Assembly (NCBI RefSeq): GCF_019393635.1 | Contig: NC_057863.1 | Coordinates: 574,190,284 to 574,254,283, forward strand | From: Dromiciops gliroides | Lineage: Eukaryota; Chordata; Mammalia; Microbiotheria; Microbiotheriidae | Direction: 5' to 3' | Length of the DNA: 64,000 nt | Shown: positions 32,225-43,127 of the stretch, piece by piece | Position numbering within the stretch: the first letter of the stretch is position 1 | How the letters are laid out: the number at the start of each line of letters is the position of its first letter | Made by a program: the position numbers and the translations under genes | Notes under the pieces: model-generated | Told to the model about the DNA's origin: nothing | The model's input: the letters and a program-made list of their open reading frames with translations, nothing else | Databases searched by the model: none

Positions 32225-32712
32225 TGCTCCCTCTTCCATGAAGTTTTTCTTTGGTCCCCCTTTGCATCTGATTCTTCTTCTTGTGTCATAGTACTTTATA
32301 CTCCCTTTATGTACTTTTCATATTTTAACTTGTGACAGATATGACAATTTTTTTTTTTTGGTGAGGCAATTGGGGTTAAGTGACTTGCCCAGGGTCACAC
32401 AGCTAGTAAGTGTCAAGTATCTGAGGCCAGATTTGAACTCAGGTCCTCCTGACTCCAGGGCCAGTGCTCTATCCACTGCGCCACCTAGCTGCCCCCTAGA
32501 TGTGACAATTTAATATCTTGTTATCTTATTATAATCTGTTTAGAGACATAGATTGTGTCTTACTTTATATTTACGTATCTCTTCTGAATCTTAGCCCATT
32601 ATATCATAGGCATTGACAGAAAGCTTCATTTTTGTCTTTAAAGCTCAGCTTAGCACCTAGCACAGTGCCTAATATGCAGTAAGCATTTAATTAATACTCG
32701 TCAAATTGAGTT
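32225..32712 (+). mobile_element. L2 LINE 3' UTR, split by a SINE
   Basis: ccctcttccatgaagttttt on the left. On the right, tgtttagagacatagattgt, cttagcacctagcacagtgc and ctaatatgcagtaagcattt. Split at 32351-32497. Confidence 0.65.
32351..32497 (-). mobile_element. WSINE-like SINE inside L2
   Basis: Flanks agatatgacaattt (32337-32350) and agatgtgacaattt (32498-32511) differ at one of 14 bases. The body is complete. Confidence 0.93.
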
Positions 32713-32739
32713 CTATGTACCAAACATTTAACAGATGTT

Positions 32740-33275
32740 TGGTGAATTAATAATTTAACTAATAGGGAACTCAGGAGGAGTGACTGTTTTGATAGGGAGG
32801 GCTATGATTTAATTTTAGACATTGAATTTTAGGTGTTTGAAGGTAATAAAGAGATGCTCAGGAGGTATTTGGAATTCAGGAGAGAGGTCAAGGTGGGAGA
32901 TAAAGATTTACATACATCTACATAGAGATCACAGTTGCATCTATGAGAATAATGATTCATAAGGAAAAGAATAGAGTGGGAGAGAAAAAGGGTTGATGAC
33001 AGAACTTTCGGCACTCCTATGTGTAGGAGGCAAAAGAAGGAATGGAATCCACATGAGTGGATAGAGAAGTAGGTTGCAGGATGGTTCATTGTAAGGAAAA
33101 GAGGAGGAAAAGAAAATACCTCAAAGAAAGAGAGTAAACAATGCCAAATTCTATATAAAGGTCAAAGAACATGAAGACTGAGAAGAGGCCATTGGGAGGT
33201 AGCATAAGTAGGTCCTTGGTGACGTTCAGTTTCAGTTGAGTGGCAAGGAGAAACAGCACAATGCAAAGCATTGTG
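32740..33275 (+). repeat. Ancient dispersed repeat, downstream part
   Basis: gaggtatttggaattcagga, ggtcaaggtgggagataaag, agaacatgaagactgagaag, cattgggaggtagcataagt, tggtgacgttcagtttcagt. It follows the far part of the unnamed mammal-wide repeat whose earlier part lies at 44500-45180. Confidence 0.5.
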
Positions 33276-33309
33276 TGGCAATATGGTGATTATACAGAGA
33301 GGTGGTTTA

Positions 33310-33430
33310 ACCTAGGTGATGGAGGACTGGTCCCACAGTCAGGAAAATCGGGGTTCAAGTCCATCTCTGACACATAATAACTGGGTGACCTTGGACAGAT
33401 CTCTTAACCTCTTGGTGTCCTCCAGGCTAC
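33310..33430 (+). repeat. MIR-type fragment
   Basis: ggtcccacagtcaggaaaat, ggggttcaagtccatctctg, gtgaccttggacagatctct. MIR core region only. Confidence 0.55.
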
Positions 33431-34481
33431 TCCCACATACTCAAAGTGACAGAACAGGTGCTGATCTGCATTGGTTGGGTTTACTCATTGGGGATGCCTC
33501 CTACTAGCAAAATCACATTTCTAGTCTCCTATGGCGGGGAAATGGAGGAAGGGAATATAGACTATTATTGCTGCTTTTCTTTTGAGAAGTTTTGTTGGTA
33601 AAAGGAAGAAGGGAAATAGGACAGTAATTCAGATAAAAATAAACCTCTTTCTGATTAGGTTTATTGTAATTATAAGTATGGGGAGGGGGGTAAATCAAGT
33701 CAATCACTCCATCTCACGAAAGCCAGATACCTTTATCAGGTAAGAATATATTTTGATTGAATTCGAGGTATGATGTGATCAAAGATTAGACAACTCTATT
33801 GCTTCAAATAATTATTCAATCAAAAGTACTTCAGCTAGGCATTATAGGAATTATGCTCAGATTGGTGGACTTGGTCAGTCCTTGGATGCTTTGTACAAAC
33901 CTACCTAGTTTTGATGTTGAACATGAGAGGATCAAGCCTCTTAGGCTGAAGGCCTTCAAACGAGTCTCTAAAAAAGGACGATTGGAATTGAGGGATGGGG
34001 GAAGAGGAGGAATGCTCCAGCCTTGGCTTGCTTTTCTTGGTCTCCATCTTAGTCAGAGGAAGGTCTTCTGAACTTTGGAAGGTGAGAGGGTTTTGAAATT
34101 CCCATCAGTATTCTAGTCCTAGCAGTGTTCTCAGAAGAGATAATACTACATTGTCTGCATTGGGATCTGAGGACAGACTAGATGCATCAAGGAAACAAAA
34201 CTTCAGGATTCTAAGGCGCCCAGAAGAGAAGCTGCAGCACACCAAAAGCAAACTTCCCCTACAAAGGAGAGAAAAGGACTCTTAGCATCTAGGGCCTTTG
34301 AGTTATCCCTTTGCAGCATGTGCTCGCTTAGACTGAGTCCATTTCTCCCTGGACTCTTTATGTACTTGTGGGAAAGTGTGCCACAGATTTTTGAAGGGTA
34401 ACTATTCTTACTATACCTTCTTGGTAAATACCCTTAACAAATATGTAATTAAGTTTGTCTGATTAACTGATTTTGTTTGTT
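33431..34481. other. No gene seen
   Basis: A 90-codon frame at 33799-34071 has no recognisable motif. The end (34365-34450: gtgtgccacagatttttgaa; taccttcttggtaaataccc) resembles a repeat tail of unknown family. Confidence 0.4.
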
Positions 34482-34712
34482 TGTTGTTGTCATTGAGTCG
34501 TTTCGGTCATGTATGACTCTGTGACCCCATTTAGGGTTTTCTTGGCAAAGACACTGGAATGGTTTGCCATTTCTTTTTCCAGTTCATATTATAGATGAGG
34601 AAACTGAGGCCAACAGGGTTAAATGACTTGCCTAGGGTCACACAATTAGTATCCGAAGCCAAATTTAAACTCAGTTCTTCTCTGACTCCAGGTCTGATAC
34701 TCTATTCCCTGT
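34482..34712 (-). mobile_element. MAR1-like CORE-SINE, antisense
   Basis: tttgttgttgtcattgagtc, gaccccatttagggttttct, ggtttgccatttctttttcc, ggtcacacaattagtatccg. Near complete. Confidence 0.82.
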
Positions 34713-34737
34713 TAGTTGTTGTTATTATTATTATTAT

Positions 34738-34905
34738 TAGTTGTTGTTGCTGTACAGGCATTTTGGACTCTTTATGACCCCAGGGTTAAGTGACTTGTCC
34801 AGGGTCACACAGCTATCAAGTGTCTGAGGTCAGGTTTGAAATCAGGAAAATGAGTCTTCCTGCCTTCAGGTCTGGCAGTTCATCCACTGCACCACTTAGC
34901 TTTTC
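34738..34905 (-). mobile_element. Second CORE-SINE, antisense, internally deleted
   Basis: agttgttgttgctgtacagg, then directly gaccccagggttaagtgact, ggtcacacagctatcaagtg and caccacttagcttttctgcc. The central tail region is missing. An ATT repeat (34722-34737) separates it from the previous SINE. Confidence 0.7.
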
Positions 34906-35092
34906 TGCCTAATTGATATCCACTGATAATCAACAGGGAAAGTATCATAGGGGTGGCTCATGAATTATAATATTAAATAAATAACTCCCAACACCACCAA
35001 GGCCACTCTTAGAATCTTGAAGGGAGATGTAGCTAGCCTTACTTTGGTTATCTAACTCATCAGGGTAAAGGGGGTTGTGAGAATAGCTTTAG

Positions 35093-35313
35093 AAATGTCA
35101 AACATGCACCTATAACATCCCAAGTGTAACCTGAACCAGATTAAAATGTCATTTTTAACAATTATAATTTAATAATTAATAAAATAAATAAAATATAACA
35201 AAACATAGATAACATTTCATTTGAAAATTAAGTCAGTACATAGTCTATGAATCCTATGTATAATTTAGTGGCCCCCAATTCTGTTTGAATTTGGTATCAC
35301 TGCTTTCAAGTAT
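35093..35313. mobile_element. hAT-type element, diverged
   Basis: aatgtcaaacatgcacctat and gtttgaatttggtatcactg are the inverted ends. The interior gaaccagattaaaatgtcat and aaaataaataaaatataaca matches the elements at 18303 and 60943. Flanking duplications are unclear. Confidence 0.55.
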
Positions 35314-36333
35314 CTATGACATAATTATAACTTTTTTTGTTATATATAAAAAGCTGCAGATGTGAATACAAATATGGGCTTTGGATATTATATTAGGAGG
35401 AGCTAGAATTGGAGGAAAGGGCATGGAATAATGAGACAAATACCAGAAATGTCCCCAAGGCATGGAGCATGGGCCAAGAATAGCAATGCCTAAACATTTT
35501 AGGGGAACATGGAATAGTTTACCTGTCAGATCTATGGATAAGGGAAGAATTTAGGACCAAATAAGAGATGGAGGGCATTATGAAATATAAAATGGATAAT
35601 TTTGATTATGTTAAATTAAAAATTTTTGCACAAATAAATCCAATGCAACCAAGATCAGAAGGAAAAGAGAAAATTGAGGGAAAAATTTACAGCAAGTATC
35701 TATGATAAAAGCCTCATTTTTCAGATATATAGAGAACTGAATCAAATTTATAAGAATACAAGTTATTCCCCAATTGATAAATGGTCAAAGGATAGGAACA
35801 AGCAGTTTTCAGATGAAGAAATCAAAGCCATCTATAGTCATATGGCTCCAAATCACTATTGTTTAGAGAAATGCAAATTAAAACAACTCTGAGGTATCAC
35901 CTCACACCTATCAGATTGACTAATATGACAGAAAAGGAAAATGATAAATGTTGGAGGGGATGTGGGAAAATTGGAACACTAATATACTGTCAGTGTAGTT
36001 ATGAACTGACCCAACCATTCTGGAGAACAATTTGGGACGATGTTCAAAAGGCTATAAAATTGTGCATACCCTTTGATCCAGCAATACCACTACTAGGTCT
36101 ATATCCCAAAGAGATTAAAATGGGGGTGGGGGAGAAGGACCTATTTGTACAAAAATATTTATAGTAACTCTTTTTGTGGTGGCTAAGAATTGGAAATTAA
36201 AGAGATGTCCATCAATTGAGGAATGGCTGAACAAGTTGTGGTATGTGATTGTAATGGCATACTATTGTACTATAACAAATAATGAACAGGATCATATCAG
36301 AAAAACCTGGAAAGACTTATAAAAACTAATGCA

Positions 36334-37152
36334 GGGGGCGGAGCCAAGATGGCGGAGAGGAAGCAGCAAGCTGCCTGAACTCTCCTTCTGTTCCCTCAAA
36401 ACGAACATTAAATCAAGCCTCTGGACGGATTCTGAAACTACAGAACCTGCAAAGAGACAGAGAGACACAGTCCTCCAACCAGAGATAATTTAGAAGACTT
36501 CAGGAAAAGGTCGGTCTGACTCGGGCAAAAGGGAGGCCCAGCGCAGGGCAGCAACCCAGCGCCGAGGGGGTCGGGGCAAGTCAGCAGGAGCTGCGGGCCA
36601 CAGCCGAACAACTGAGGCTCCCAGAACCTGGTTCAAAAATCTGGTGGCCAAGGAGGACAGTGGAAAAACCTATCTGCACCGGCCGAGAGGGCCACGAACA
36701 GCGGGATCAGACGCCGGGGTCTGGCGCCTGGCTGGCCGAGCACAATCAGACAGGAAGTGCAGGGCGGGGGATCTCCACACACCATAAAGGCCTCAGAGTA
36801 AAAGCCCGGTCACACAGCACCTATACACCTGCACAAGAAGCCCAAAACAGGGACCCTGGTGCCCCCAGAGCAGACCTCAACTTAAAGAATAAATAAATAG
36901 GCTGCAATAATGAGTAAGAAGCAAAAAAGAGCCCTCTCCATTGAGAGCTTCTGTATCAATAGGGAAGAAGCCAACACAAACTCAGATGAGGACAATAGCC
37001 TCAAATTGGCTACATCTGAAGCCTCACAAGGGAAGGTGAATTGGTCCCAAGAACAAAAGGCCTTCCTGGAAGAGCTCAAAAAGGATTTAAAAAATCAATT
37101 GCAAGAGGTAGAAGAAAAAATGGGGAGAGAAATGAAAGCAAAACAAAAAAAC
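36334..37152 (+). mobile_element. 5'-complete, 3'-truncated L1 insertion
   Basis: Starts at what looks like the true L1 5' end, gggggcggagccaagatggc. It carries a GC-rich 5' UTR (36334-36909) and the first part of ORF1. It ends inside ORF1 in an A-rich stretch (37137-37152). Flanks tataaaaactaatgca (36318-36333 and 37153-37168) are an exact 16-bp duplication belonging to the host L1. This is the reverse of the usual 5' truncation. Internal priming at the A-rich tract or a prematurely ended transcript are possible causes. Confidence 0.88.
36345..36355 (+). promoter_or_regulatory. YY1-type site in L1 5' UTR
   Basis: caagatggcgg begins 12 bases from the L1 start. Human L1 has a YY1 site (CAAGATGGC) at the same place, where it helps set the transcription start. 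Binding in this species is inferred. Confidence 0.6.
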
Positions 37153-37164
37153 TATAAAAACTAA
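36910..37164 (+). pseudogene. L1 ORF1 N-terminal fragment
   Basis: The ATG at 36910 opens MSKKQKRALSIESF, followed by a charged, helix-prone stretch (ELKKDLKNQLQEVEEKMGRE) like the start of the ORF1p coiled coil. Full ORF1p is an RNA-binding trimer of the L1 RNP. Only about 81 residues derive from L1, and the last few codons and stop come from the flanking duplication. RRM and C-terminal domains are absent, so no function is expected. Confidence 0.8.
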
Positions 37165-37490
37165 TGCAAAGTTAAGTGAGCAGAGCCAGGAGAACATTGT
37201 ACAGAGTAACAACAATTTTGTGTGTTGAACAACTGTGAATGATTTAGCTATTCGCAGCAATTCAATGATCTAAGACAATCCCAAAGGACTCACGATGAAA
37301 AATGTTATCCACCTTCAGAGAAAAACCTAATGGAATGCAGATTGAAGTATACTACTTTCACTTTTTTCTTTTTTTCTTTAATTTTGGTTTGATTTTTGTT
37401 CCACAAAAATGACTAATATGGAAATGTTTTACATGATTGCGCATGTATAATCTATATCAGATTGCTTACCATCTCAGGGAGGGAATATTT

Positions 37491-37869
37491 GAACTCAGAA
37501 TCTATGGCTCCGAGTTCAATGTTCTTTCTCTTGAATTACACTTGTGTGTCAAACCCATCCAAGCTGAACACAAGGATACTCGTATACTTGTAATTTGCCT
37601 ACCCATATAGAATTTGTACTATATGGTTCCTCAAACTCCTGTAAAAAAAATAGTCCACCCAAACACCTGGCCAAGAGGGTTATTCTGATCACTGACTGCA
37701 GAAGACCATAGCGAGGACAACAAAGAGTTATGAGCAATCATGTGATGATTCTCCGCAGAGGATGATTCTCTTTTAGCTTTTGAATTTTGGCAGAAGAAAA
37801 GTTCAAGGGCAAATCTGAGAATCCCTAGAGCGGAAATACCCTGGCAGTTTTGTCAGGCTACACTATCCT
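37491..37869. other. No gene seen
   Basis: No repeat or credible frame recognised. Confidence 0.4.
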
Positions 37870-38215
37870 AGGACTGCCATCTTTTTGACATCTCCCTTCT
37901 TTCTCTTTTAGATGGCTCCTTTTCTTTCAGTTCCTCCCTATCTGTGGGTGTGCCCCAAGTCTCTGTTTCTATTTACTGTTTCTCTCTTTGCACCCATTCC
38001 TTCAAAGAGCTTATCTATCCTCATGATTTCATCTGTCACTTTTCTATAGCTGACTCCCAAATTTCCACTCACAGTTCTGATTTCTTCCTTAGGCTCCAGA
38101 CTTATATTTTTACAACTTACTGACCATTCTCCCTGGATGTCCCATCATCATCTGAAAACTAAACATATCCCCAAACTAAGCTACCATCATTCTTTTTCCT
38201 CTTTGGATGTGGCTG
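37870..38215 (+). mobile_element. L2 LINE 3' UTR fragment
   Basis: tgactcccaaatttccactc, cttaggctccagacttatat, ctccctggatgtcccatcat, aactaaacatatccccaaac. L2-like order, upstream part of the 3' UTR. Confidence 0.6.
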
Positions 38216-39334
38216 TTATATCTCTTCCATTCTCCATGAAAACTGAAAGAATAGTTAGGAAATTAAATGTGAAGAACTATAAAATGGATCATTGTTTCCA
38301 GTTGAATTAGGGGCCTGGGTCCAGATCAGACTTGCAAGCCTGAATGCACCCTTTAGTTTGGTTTCTTTCGACAATGAGGAAAAAGCACTTCATCCCTATT
38401 TTCCAAAGCTGTCTTTAGCTCACAAACATATATGTTGCCCTCTTTCAAAAATTCTTAAAGTCGTGTAATGCTCAGGTGGAGGTGATACTGATGATCTGAT
38501 TGCCTTTGTACAATGGCATTTGGGGAAAGCAATCTCTTTAATAAGGCAGCAAGGAGTAAAAATGAATGCCTTATTCAGGCCAGTGCATGTAGCAGTTTAT
38601 ACTGCTGTGAGAGCTTTTTGTTTTTCTCTGGCTTGTAGATGCACAGGCTTTGATGTTAGAATTTTGGCTCATTAATAACTAATTTACATTTCCCAGACAG
38701 CAAATTGTGATCTGACACAAATTTATAAAAAAAAAAAAACTCTAAATGGCAAAAACTCTCTTGTACAATGAGTCCTTTGTGAATTTTTTTTAAACTTAAA
38801 GAGTTTGTGATTAAAATTTTAATACAATCATTGCAGTCTCCTGGGCCACTAAAAAATAAAGCACCATCTTATTTCCTGCCTCTCAAAGAACATGACAACT
38901 GACTGCTCCTGTGCAGCCACTTGAAGGGCTGGTTACTGCTTTTTCATCAGCTCTGAGTCCCAGATAAAATAGGCTTTCCTCCTCGGAACTAAAGAACAGC
39001 GTAGGCAAAGAGCTCGCTCACAGTGCTAGTGGCAGGAAGTGGGAAGCTCACCAGAGTTGAGGTTGCTGCTTTTCCCCACCCCCTTCTCTGGTTAATGGGA
39101 GGGCAGGGGCTTTAGCAGATAGGCCCACTGACCTTCCAGAATGGTGTTATTATAATGCTTAGTGCCCCAGTCTAATGGGATGGTGTCAAAATACAGACGT
39201 GCTGATAAAAGCTGTCAAAATAGGGGATCATACACACATACATATATACACACATATATGTGAATTTTTTTCTCCCACCTTCATCTGTCTCTGAAGATCC
39301 AGAAGTCTCCTAGAAAGACATTCCCCTCCCCCTC
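38216..39334. other. Longest repeat-poor stretch; candidate conserved noncoding region
   Basis: No transposon is recognised from 38216 to about 39230. Positions 38600-38730 carry clustered homeodomain-type motifs (ctcattaataactaatttac) and 38480-38560 has balanced composition. No frame is credible. If the window is part of a gene desert or long intron, this is the first place to test for an enhancer. A short CA/TA patch lies at 39228-39260. Confidence 0.35.
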
Positions 39335-39500
39335 TACAGTGTTTCTTTTTTAAAAATTAGTATTTTATTTTCCCTAATTACATGAAAACGCAATCTTTAA
39401 TATTCATTTTAAAAAATGTTGAATTCCAGATTTTCTTCCTCCCTCTCTACCCCTCTCATTGAGAAGGCAAGCATTTTGATATATAAGTTATACATCCTTA
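39335..39500 (-). mobile_element. L1 3' UTR end, antisense
   Basis: tagtattttattttccctaa, ttaatattcattttaaaaaa, gaattccagattttcttcct, gagaaggcaagcattttgat. Complement of the L1 3' terminus; related pieces at 50582 and 63850. Confidence 0.65.
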
Positions 39501-39527
39501 CAGTGTTTCTTAAAGATAATGAAAGGT

Positions 39528-39664
39528 GGGGCAGCTAGATGTCCTAGTGGATAAAGCACCGGCCCTGGATTCAGGAGGACCTGAGTTCAAATATATCCTC
39601 AGACACTTGACACTTACTAGCTGTGTGACCCTGGGCAAGTCACTTAACCTTCATTGCCCCGACA

Positions 39665-39703
<39 letters not shown>
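39528..39703 (+). mobile_element. WSINE-like SINE with (AC)n tail
   Basis: Body ggggcagctagatgtcctag to cattgccccgaca, followed directly by about 17 AC units (39668-39702). The dinucleotide repeat takes the place of the A tail. Confidence 0.9.
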
Positions 39704-39704
<1 letters not shown>

Positions 39705-39761
39705 GTACAAACAATAAATAACCCTTGGAGAAAGGCAAATCCTAAAGGTATACTTGTCAGT

Positions 39762-40005
39762 CATTCAGTCAACAAGCATTGATCAAATGCCTATTGTGTG
39801 CCAGGCACTGTGCTAAGGTCTGGGGTTACAAAAGAGACATTCTTATGATTATTTATTTTTTCTTTTCAGTAAATTTATCAATCAACAAGCATTTATTAGG
39901 TTCCTACTGTGTGCTGAGATCACTGTGCTACAATAATAAGACAAAAAAAACCCAAACCTGTCCCTGAACTCAAGGAGTTCACAATCTGATGGCACAATAT
40001 GACAT
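39762..40005 (+). repeat. Two head copies of the ancient dispersed repeat
   Basis: 39762-39830: caacaagcattgatcaaatg, ccaggcactgtgctaaggtc. 39880-40005: caacaagcatttattaggtt, ctgaactcaaggagttcaca, atctgatggcacaatatgac. The partial overlap in content indicates two insertions or a local duplication. Confidence 0.55.
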
Positions 40006-40662
40006 GTACATAACTAAGGCAGACTGCCATAGCAGCAAAGGAAGCATTCTCACAGGGGTGGGAGTGGTGCCTGTTTTAGGTAGTCTGGGCTGGTCTTTGA
40101 AATGGAAGTGAAGAAGCAACTGGCCTTCTTTGCCTCCTGAGATGTAAAAGGCCCTGCCTCTGGGGACTTATTATCAGAAGTTTTATGGAATTCTCATAAC
40201 TTTGCCGTGTTGTCTTTCTGACTTATTATTACCCACAGCCATAGAAGATGGAGAGGCTAAGGGGGTAGTGGTTGATATTAATTTAACCAGGAACTGTACC
40301 TTTCTTAATCTTGTTATCAGTAAAGCTATTTTGTTAGCATTCTGTGGTCCATAAATATCTCATTTCATTCTAATCCTGAGCCAAAATATTGGACTGGCCT
40401 GAGTTAGGGCAGAATATGGTCAAAGCATTTTAGAAAAAGGTGAGGAGATAAGAGATCATTCTCTGTCTCTTGAGAAAGTCTTAGTATGTCATGGAAATGA
40501 CCCGATCCCTATTCTCAGAGAAGGAGGGATTGAATGGGATTAGTGGAACACTTCCCCTCCATTGAGCCAAATTCAGTTCTGCTAGTTGCTGCCTGAGAAT
40601 CCTTCTTATCTACCTTTATATGGACATAGTTATTTGCATGTTGTCTTCCCCATTAGAATATT
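40006..40662. other. No gene seen
   Basis: No repeat family or credible frame recognised. Confidence 0.4.
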
Positions 40663-40860
40663 GTTGTTATCTCTCCTTCATTCTGGAAGAGGACCAAGGA
40701 GATGAGGAAGGTGAAGTCTTGACTTGCAAGTGAATTGGATTTAAGTATAATCTCCTTGAGGACAGGGTCTATATTTTCACCTTTCATTGTATCCCCAGGA
40801 CTTAGCAGAATGACTGATAAATTGCAGGAGCTTGATGTATATTTGTTGTAATTCAGTTTA
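40663..40860. repeat. Composite SINE scrap (-) followed by L2 3' end (+)
   Basis: 40663-40740: ttcattctggaagaggacca, gtcttgacttgcaagtgaat, like the body at 14170. 40745-40860: ctccttgaggacagggtcta, ccccaggacttagcagaatg, the L2 terminus. Confidence 0.6.
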
Positions 40861-41439
40861 ATTGAACAAACATTTACATTTACTTGTCTTTGTTTCCATG
40901 AAGGCTTTCATGACCTCCCATCTGGACATGATTTCTTCGTTATCTTATCTCAGAGCACTTTATAAGCCTTTCATGTTCTTAAATTCAAAATTGTGGTAGA
41001 GTTTTCTTATGGGGAACTCCCTGTACACTCATGAAGTCATGAGTCCAGGCTCATATAGTGGGCAAGTAGAGGAAGTGACTGTAGGATCACTATCTGCTTT
41101 TCTTTTGGGAAGTTTTGTGGTGAAAAGAAGAAAGGACAATAATTCAGATAAAAATAAACCCCTCCCCAGTTAGGTTTAGAATACCTATACCCTTTAGTAT
41201 AATCATACTCCTTTTACTGAGAGTTCTGGGTCTAATCAGAGAGAGACAGAGAGACAGAGAGAGAGACAGAGAGAGACAGAGACACAGAGACAGAGACAGA
41301 GTCCTAGCACATTTATTGGAATATAGTAGATGCTTAATAAATGTTTGTTCTGTTCCTTCATTTGTCTTAAGGAACCTTTCATATGAAGGCTCCATAAGAT
41401 ACGGCATCACTCTCAAGTAATTCCTGGTCTGACATGACT
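40861..41439. other. No gene; GA repeat and L2 end
   Basis: Positions 41238-41301 are a GA/GACA simple repeat. 41302-41365 is an L2 3' end (tcctagcacatttattggaa; gcttaataaatgtttgttc). The rest is unassigned. Confidence 0.55.
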
Positions 41440-41810
41440 TTGGGCAAGTCTAGACAGTATAGTGGGAAAAGCTCTTGTTGGGACCAGGGTTCAACTTGCA
41501 GCTCTGAGACTGTCTCTCTGTGGTTTTCTCTCTCTCTGTCTCTCTGTTTTGTTTTTTTTCCAGGGCAATGAGGGTTAAGTGACTTGCCCAGGGTCACACA
41601 GGTAGTAAGTGTCAAGTGTCTGAGGCTGGATTTAAACTCAGGTCCTCCTGACTCCAGGGCCAGTGCTCTATCCACTGCGCCACCTAGCTGCCCCTCTGTC
41701 TCTCCGTTTTGAGCCTCCTTGGCAGTTTGTTTCCTCAGCTGTAAAACAGCTGGGGCTTAGACTACATGATCTCTAACCTTCCTTCCGGCCTTAACATCTA
41801 TGGAGTCTGT
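41440..41810 (+). repeat. MIR split by a SINE
   Basis: aaagctcttgttgggaccag and ggttcaacttgcagctctga on the left. tttgtttcctcagctgtaaa and gacttacatgatctct-like sequence on the right from 41712. The SINE at 41552-41693 lies between. Confidence 0.5.
41552..41693 (-). mobile_element. WSINE-like SINE with target duplication
   Basis: Flanks ctctgtctctctgttttg (41534-41551) and ctctgtctctccgttttg (41694-41711) differ at one of 18 bases. The body is complete. Confidence 0.93.
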
Positions 41811-42574
41811 GGTTGTTCTCCTTAGGGCCTCTACTCCCAGCTCACCTAGCTTTTGCCACCTCTGGCTTACTAAGGACATTCTGTGTAGAGCAGGAGAAAG
41901 CTGTCTCTGAAATGTGGGACCAGCAGAGCCAAAAGAAAATTTCTGAAGGCTCAGCATTATGTGATGGGGATGAAGGAAACGTGGCACAGGGCTCTTCAGC
42001 AAGGCTCCTTCCCTGGGCCATTTCATCTCTTCTCTTGTAAGGCTTGGTCCTATTAAGTTACTCTCTGCATAGGAAAACAGCTGATGGGATGGCTGGTCAT
42101 CCCCTTGCCAGGGAGGAATAGAAACACCCAGAAATGAAAAGACTTTTAAAGCAACACGACTTGAAGAGAGATTGAGACGGTCACAGCACGGGCTAAGTTG
42201 ACCGCATGCAGAGAATCCACAAGCTACCCCAGTTCCCTATATTATTTTAATAACAGGAAGAATGTATTCAGAATGTTAGGCAAAGACCTCCCCACCTGGA
42301 TATGATCCCAGTTTCTAACTCATCTGTTCTTGCTTTTTCAAATAAGCTTTGTATGAAGTAAATTGACTATTTTTCTTGGTTTCTATTTCTCAGCCATATC
42401 AAAAATATATTTTCAGATTTTCTTCCCTCCCTTTCTAGTGAACAATAAACCTTCCCATTGTGACCAACTTCATGGAAAATCATTAGGAAAACTATAATTT
42501 CTTTAGTGTGGTCTATAGTTCAGATTAAAAGGTCCATTCCTCAGAGGGCTTCTCTATCTTGAACACCAGGGCTT
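41811..42574. other. No gene seen
   Basis: Overlapping frames of 75-89 codons on both strands (41757-42040) have no recognisable motif. 42340-42440 may be a degraded L1 3' UTR piece. Confidence 0.4.
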
Positions 42575-42821
42575 ACCATAGCAGACAGTGCTCTAGAAGT
42601 TGGCACCATTGGATTCTGTTTCTATGACCTCAAGGAAGTGACTTTGGGTCCCATGTTTTAATATTTGTAAGATGGAGATGATCACATTTGTCTCCTGTCT
42701 GCTTCACAGAACTATCCTGAGGACTGATATGTCTGGAAACTGTTTTGTTCATCACCACCAAGCAGGAATATATACATGCACTATGGTGCACAAGCACACA
42801 TACACACACACACACACACAC
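42575..42821 (+). repeat. MIR fragment and (CA)n
   Basis: 42575-42735 is a diverged MIR (cagtgctctagaagttggca; tttgtaagatggagatgatc). 42801-42821 is a CA microsatellite. Confidence 0.5.
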
Positions 42822-43127
42822 ATGGTTAGTACATACAATTATAATAATTAGGGTTTTCTACAGTCCCTCAAATGTTGTTTGCATTAAAAAATACCTTTCT
42901 CTTGGCTGTTGCTAATTTCTTCCTCACAGGTTTTAAAAATTTCATATTGCGTTTGGCTATTTTCCTAGTCATGGGGGGCTAGACTGAATTTTCTTTGAAG
43001 ATTGTCATTTTTATCTCAGACAAATGAGGCCTCAAACCTTTCAGCTCCTAGAATCAAAATATATTCCTTTGGCTGAATCACCAAGGAGAACAGTTGTGTG
43101 CTCCCCTTCTCCATATTAGGATATTGT
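42822..43127. other. No gene seen
   Basis: Nothing recognised. Confidence 0.35.

Larger units (their letters stand above)
35515..37490 (+). mobile_element. Older L1 LINE 3' region, hosting a second L1 insertion
   Basis: ORF2 C-terminal sequence in broken frames: IYRELNQIYKNTSYSPIDKW, then MQIKTTLRYHLTPIRL, CWRGCGKIGTL and PFDPAIPLLGLYPKE. These align in order with human L1 ORF2p. The left part is 35515-36333. After the insertion at 36334-37152 the same element resumes (aagttaagtgagcagagcca) and runs through 3' UTR sequence (tttacatgattgcgcatgta) to about 37490. Endonuclease and most of the reverse transcriptase are missing. Confidence 0.88.
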
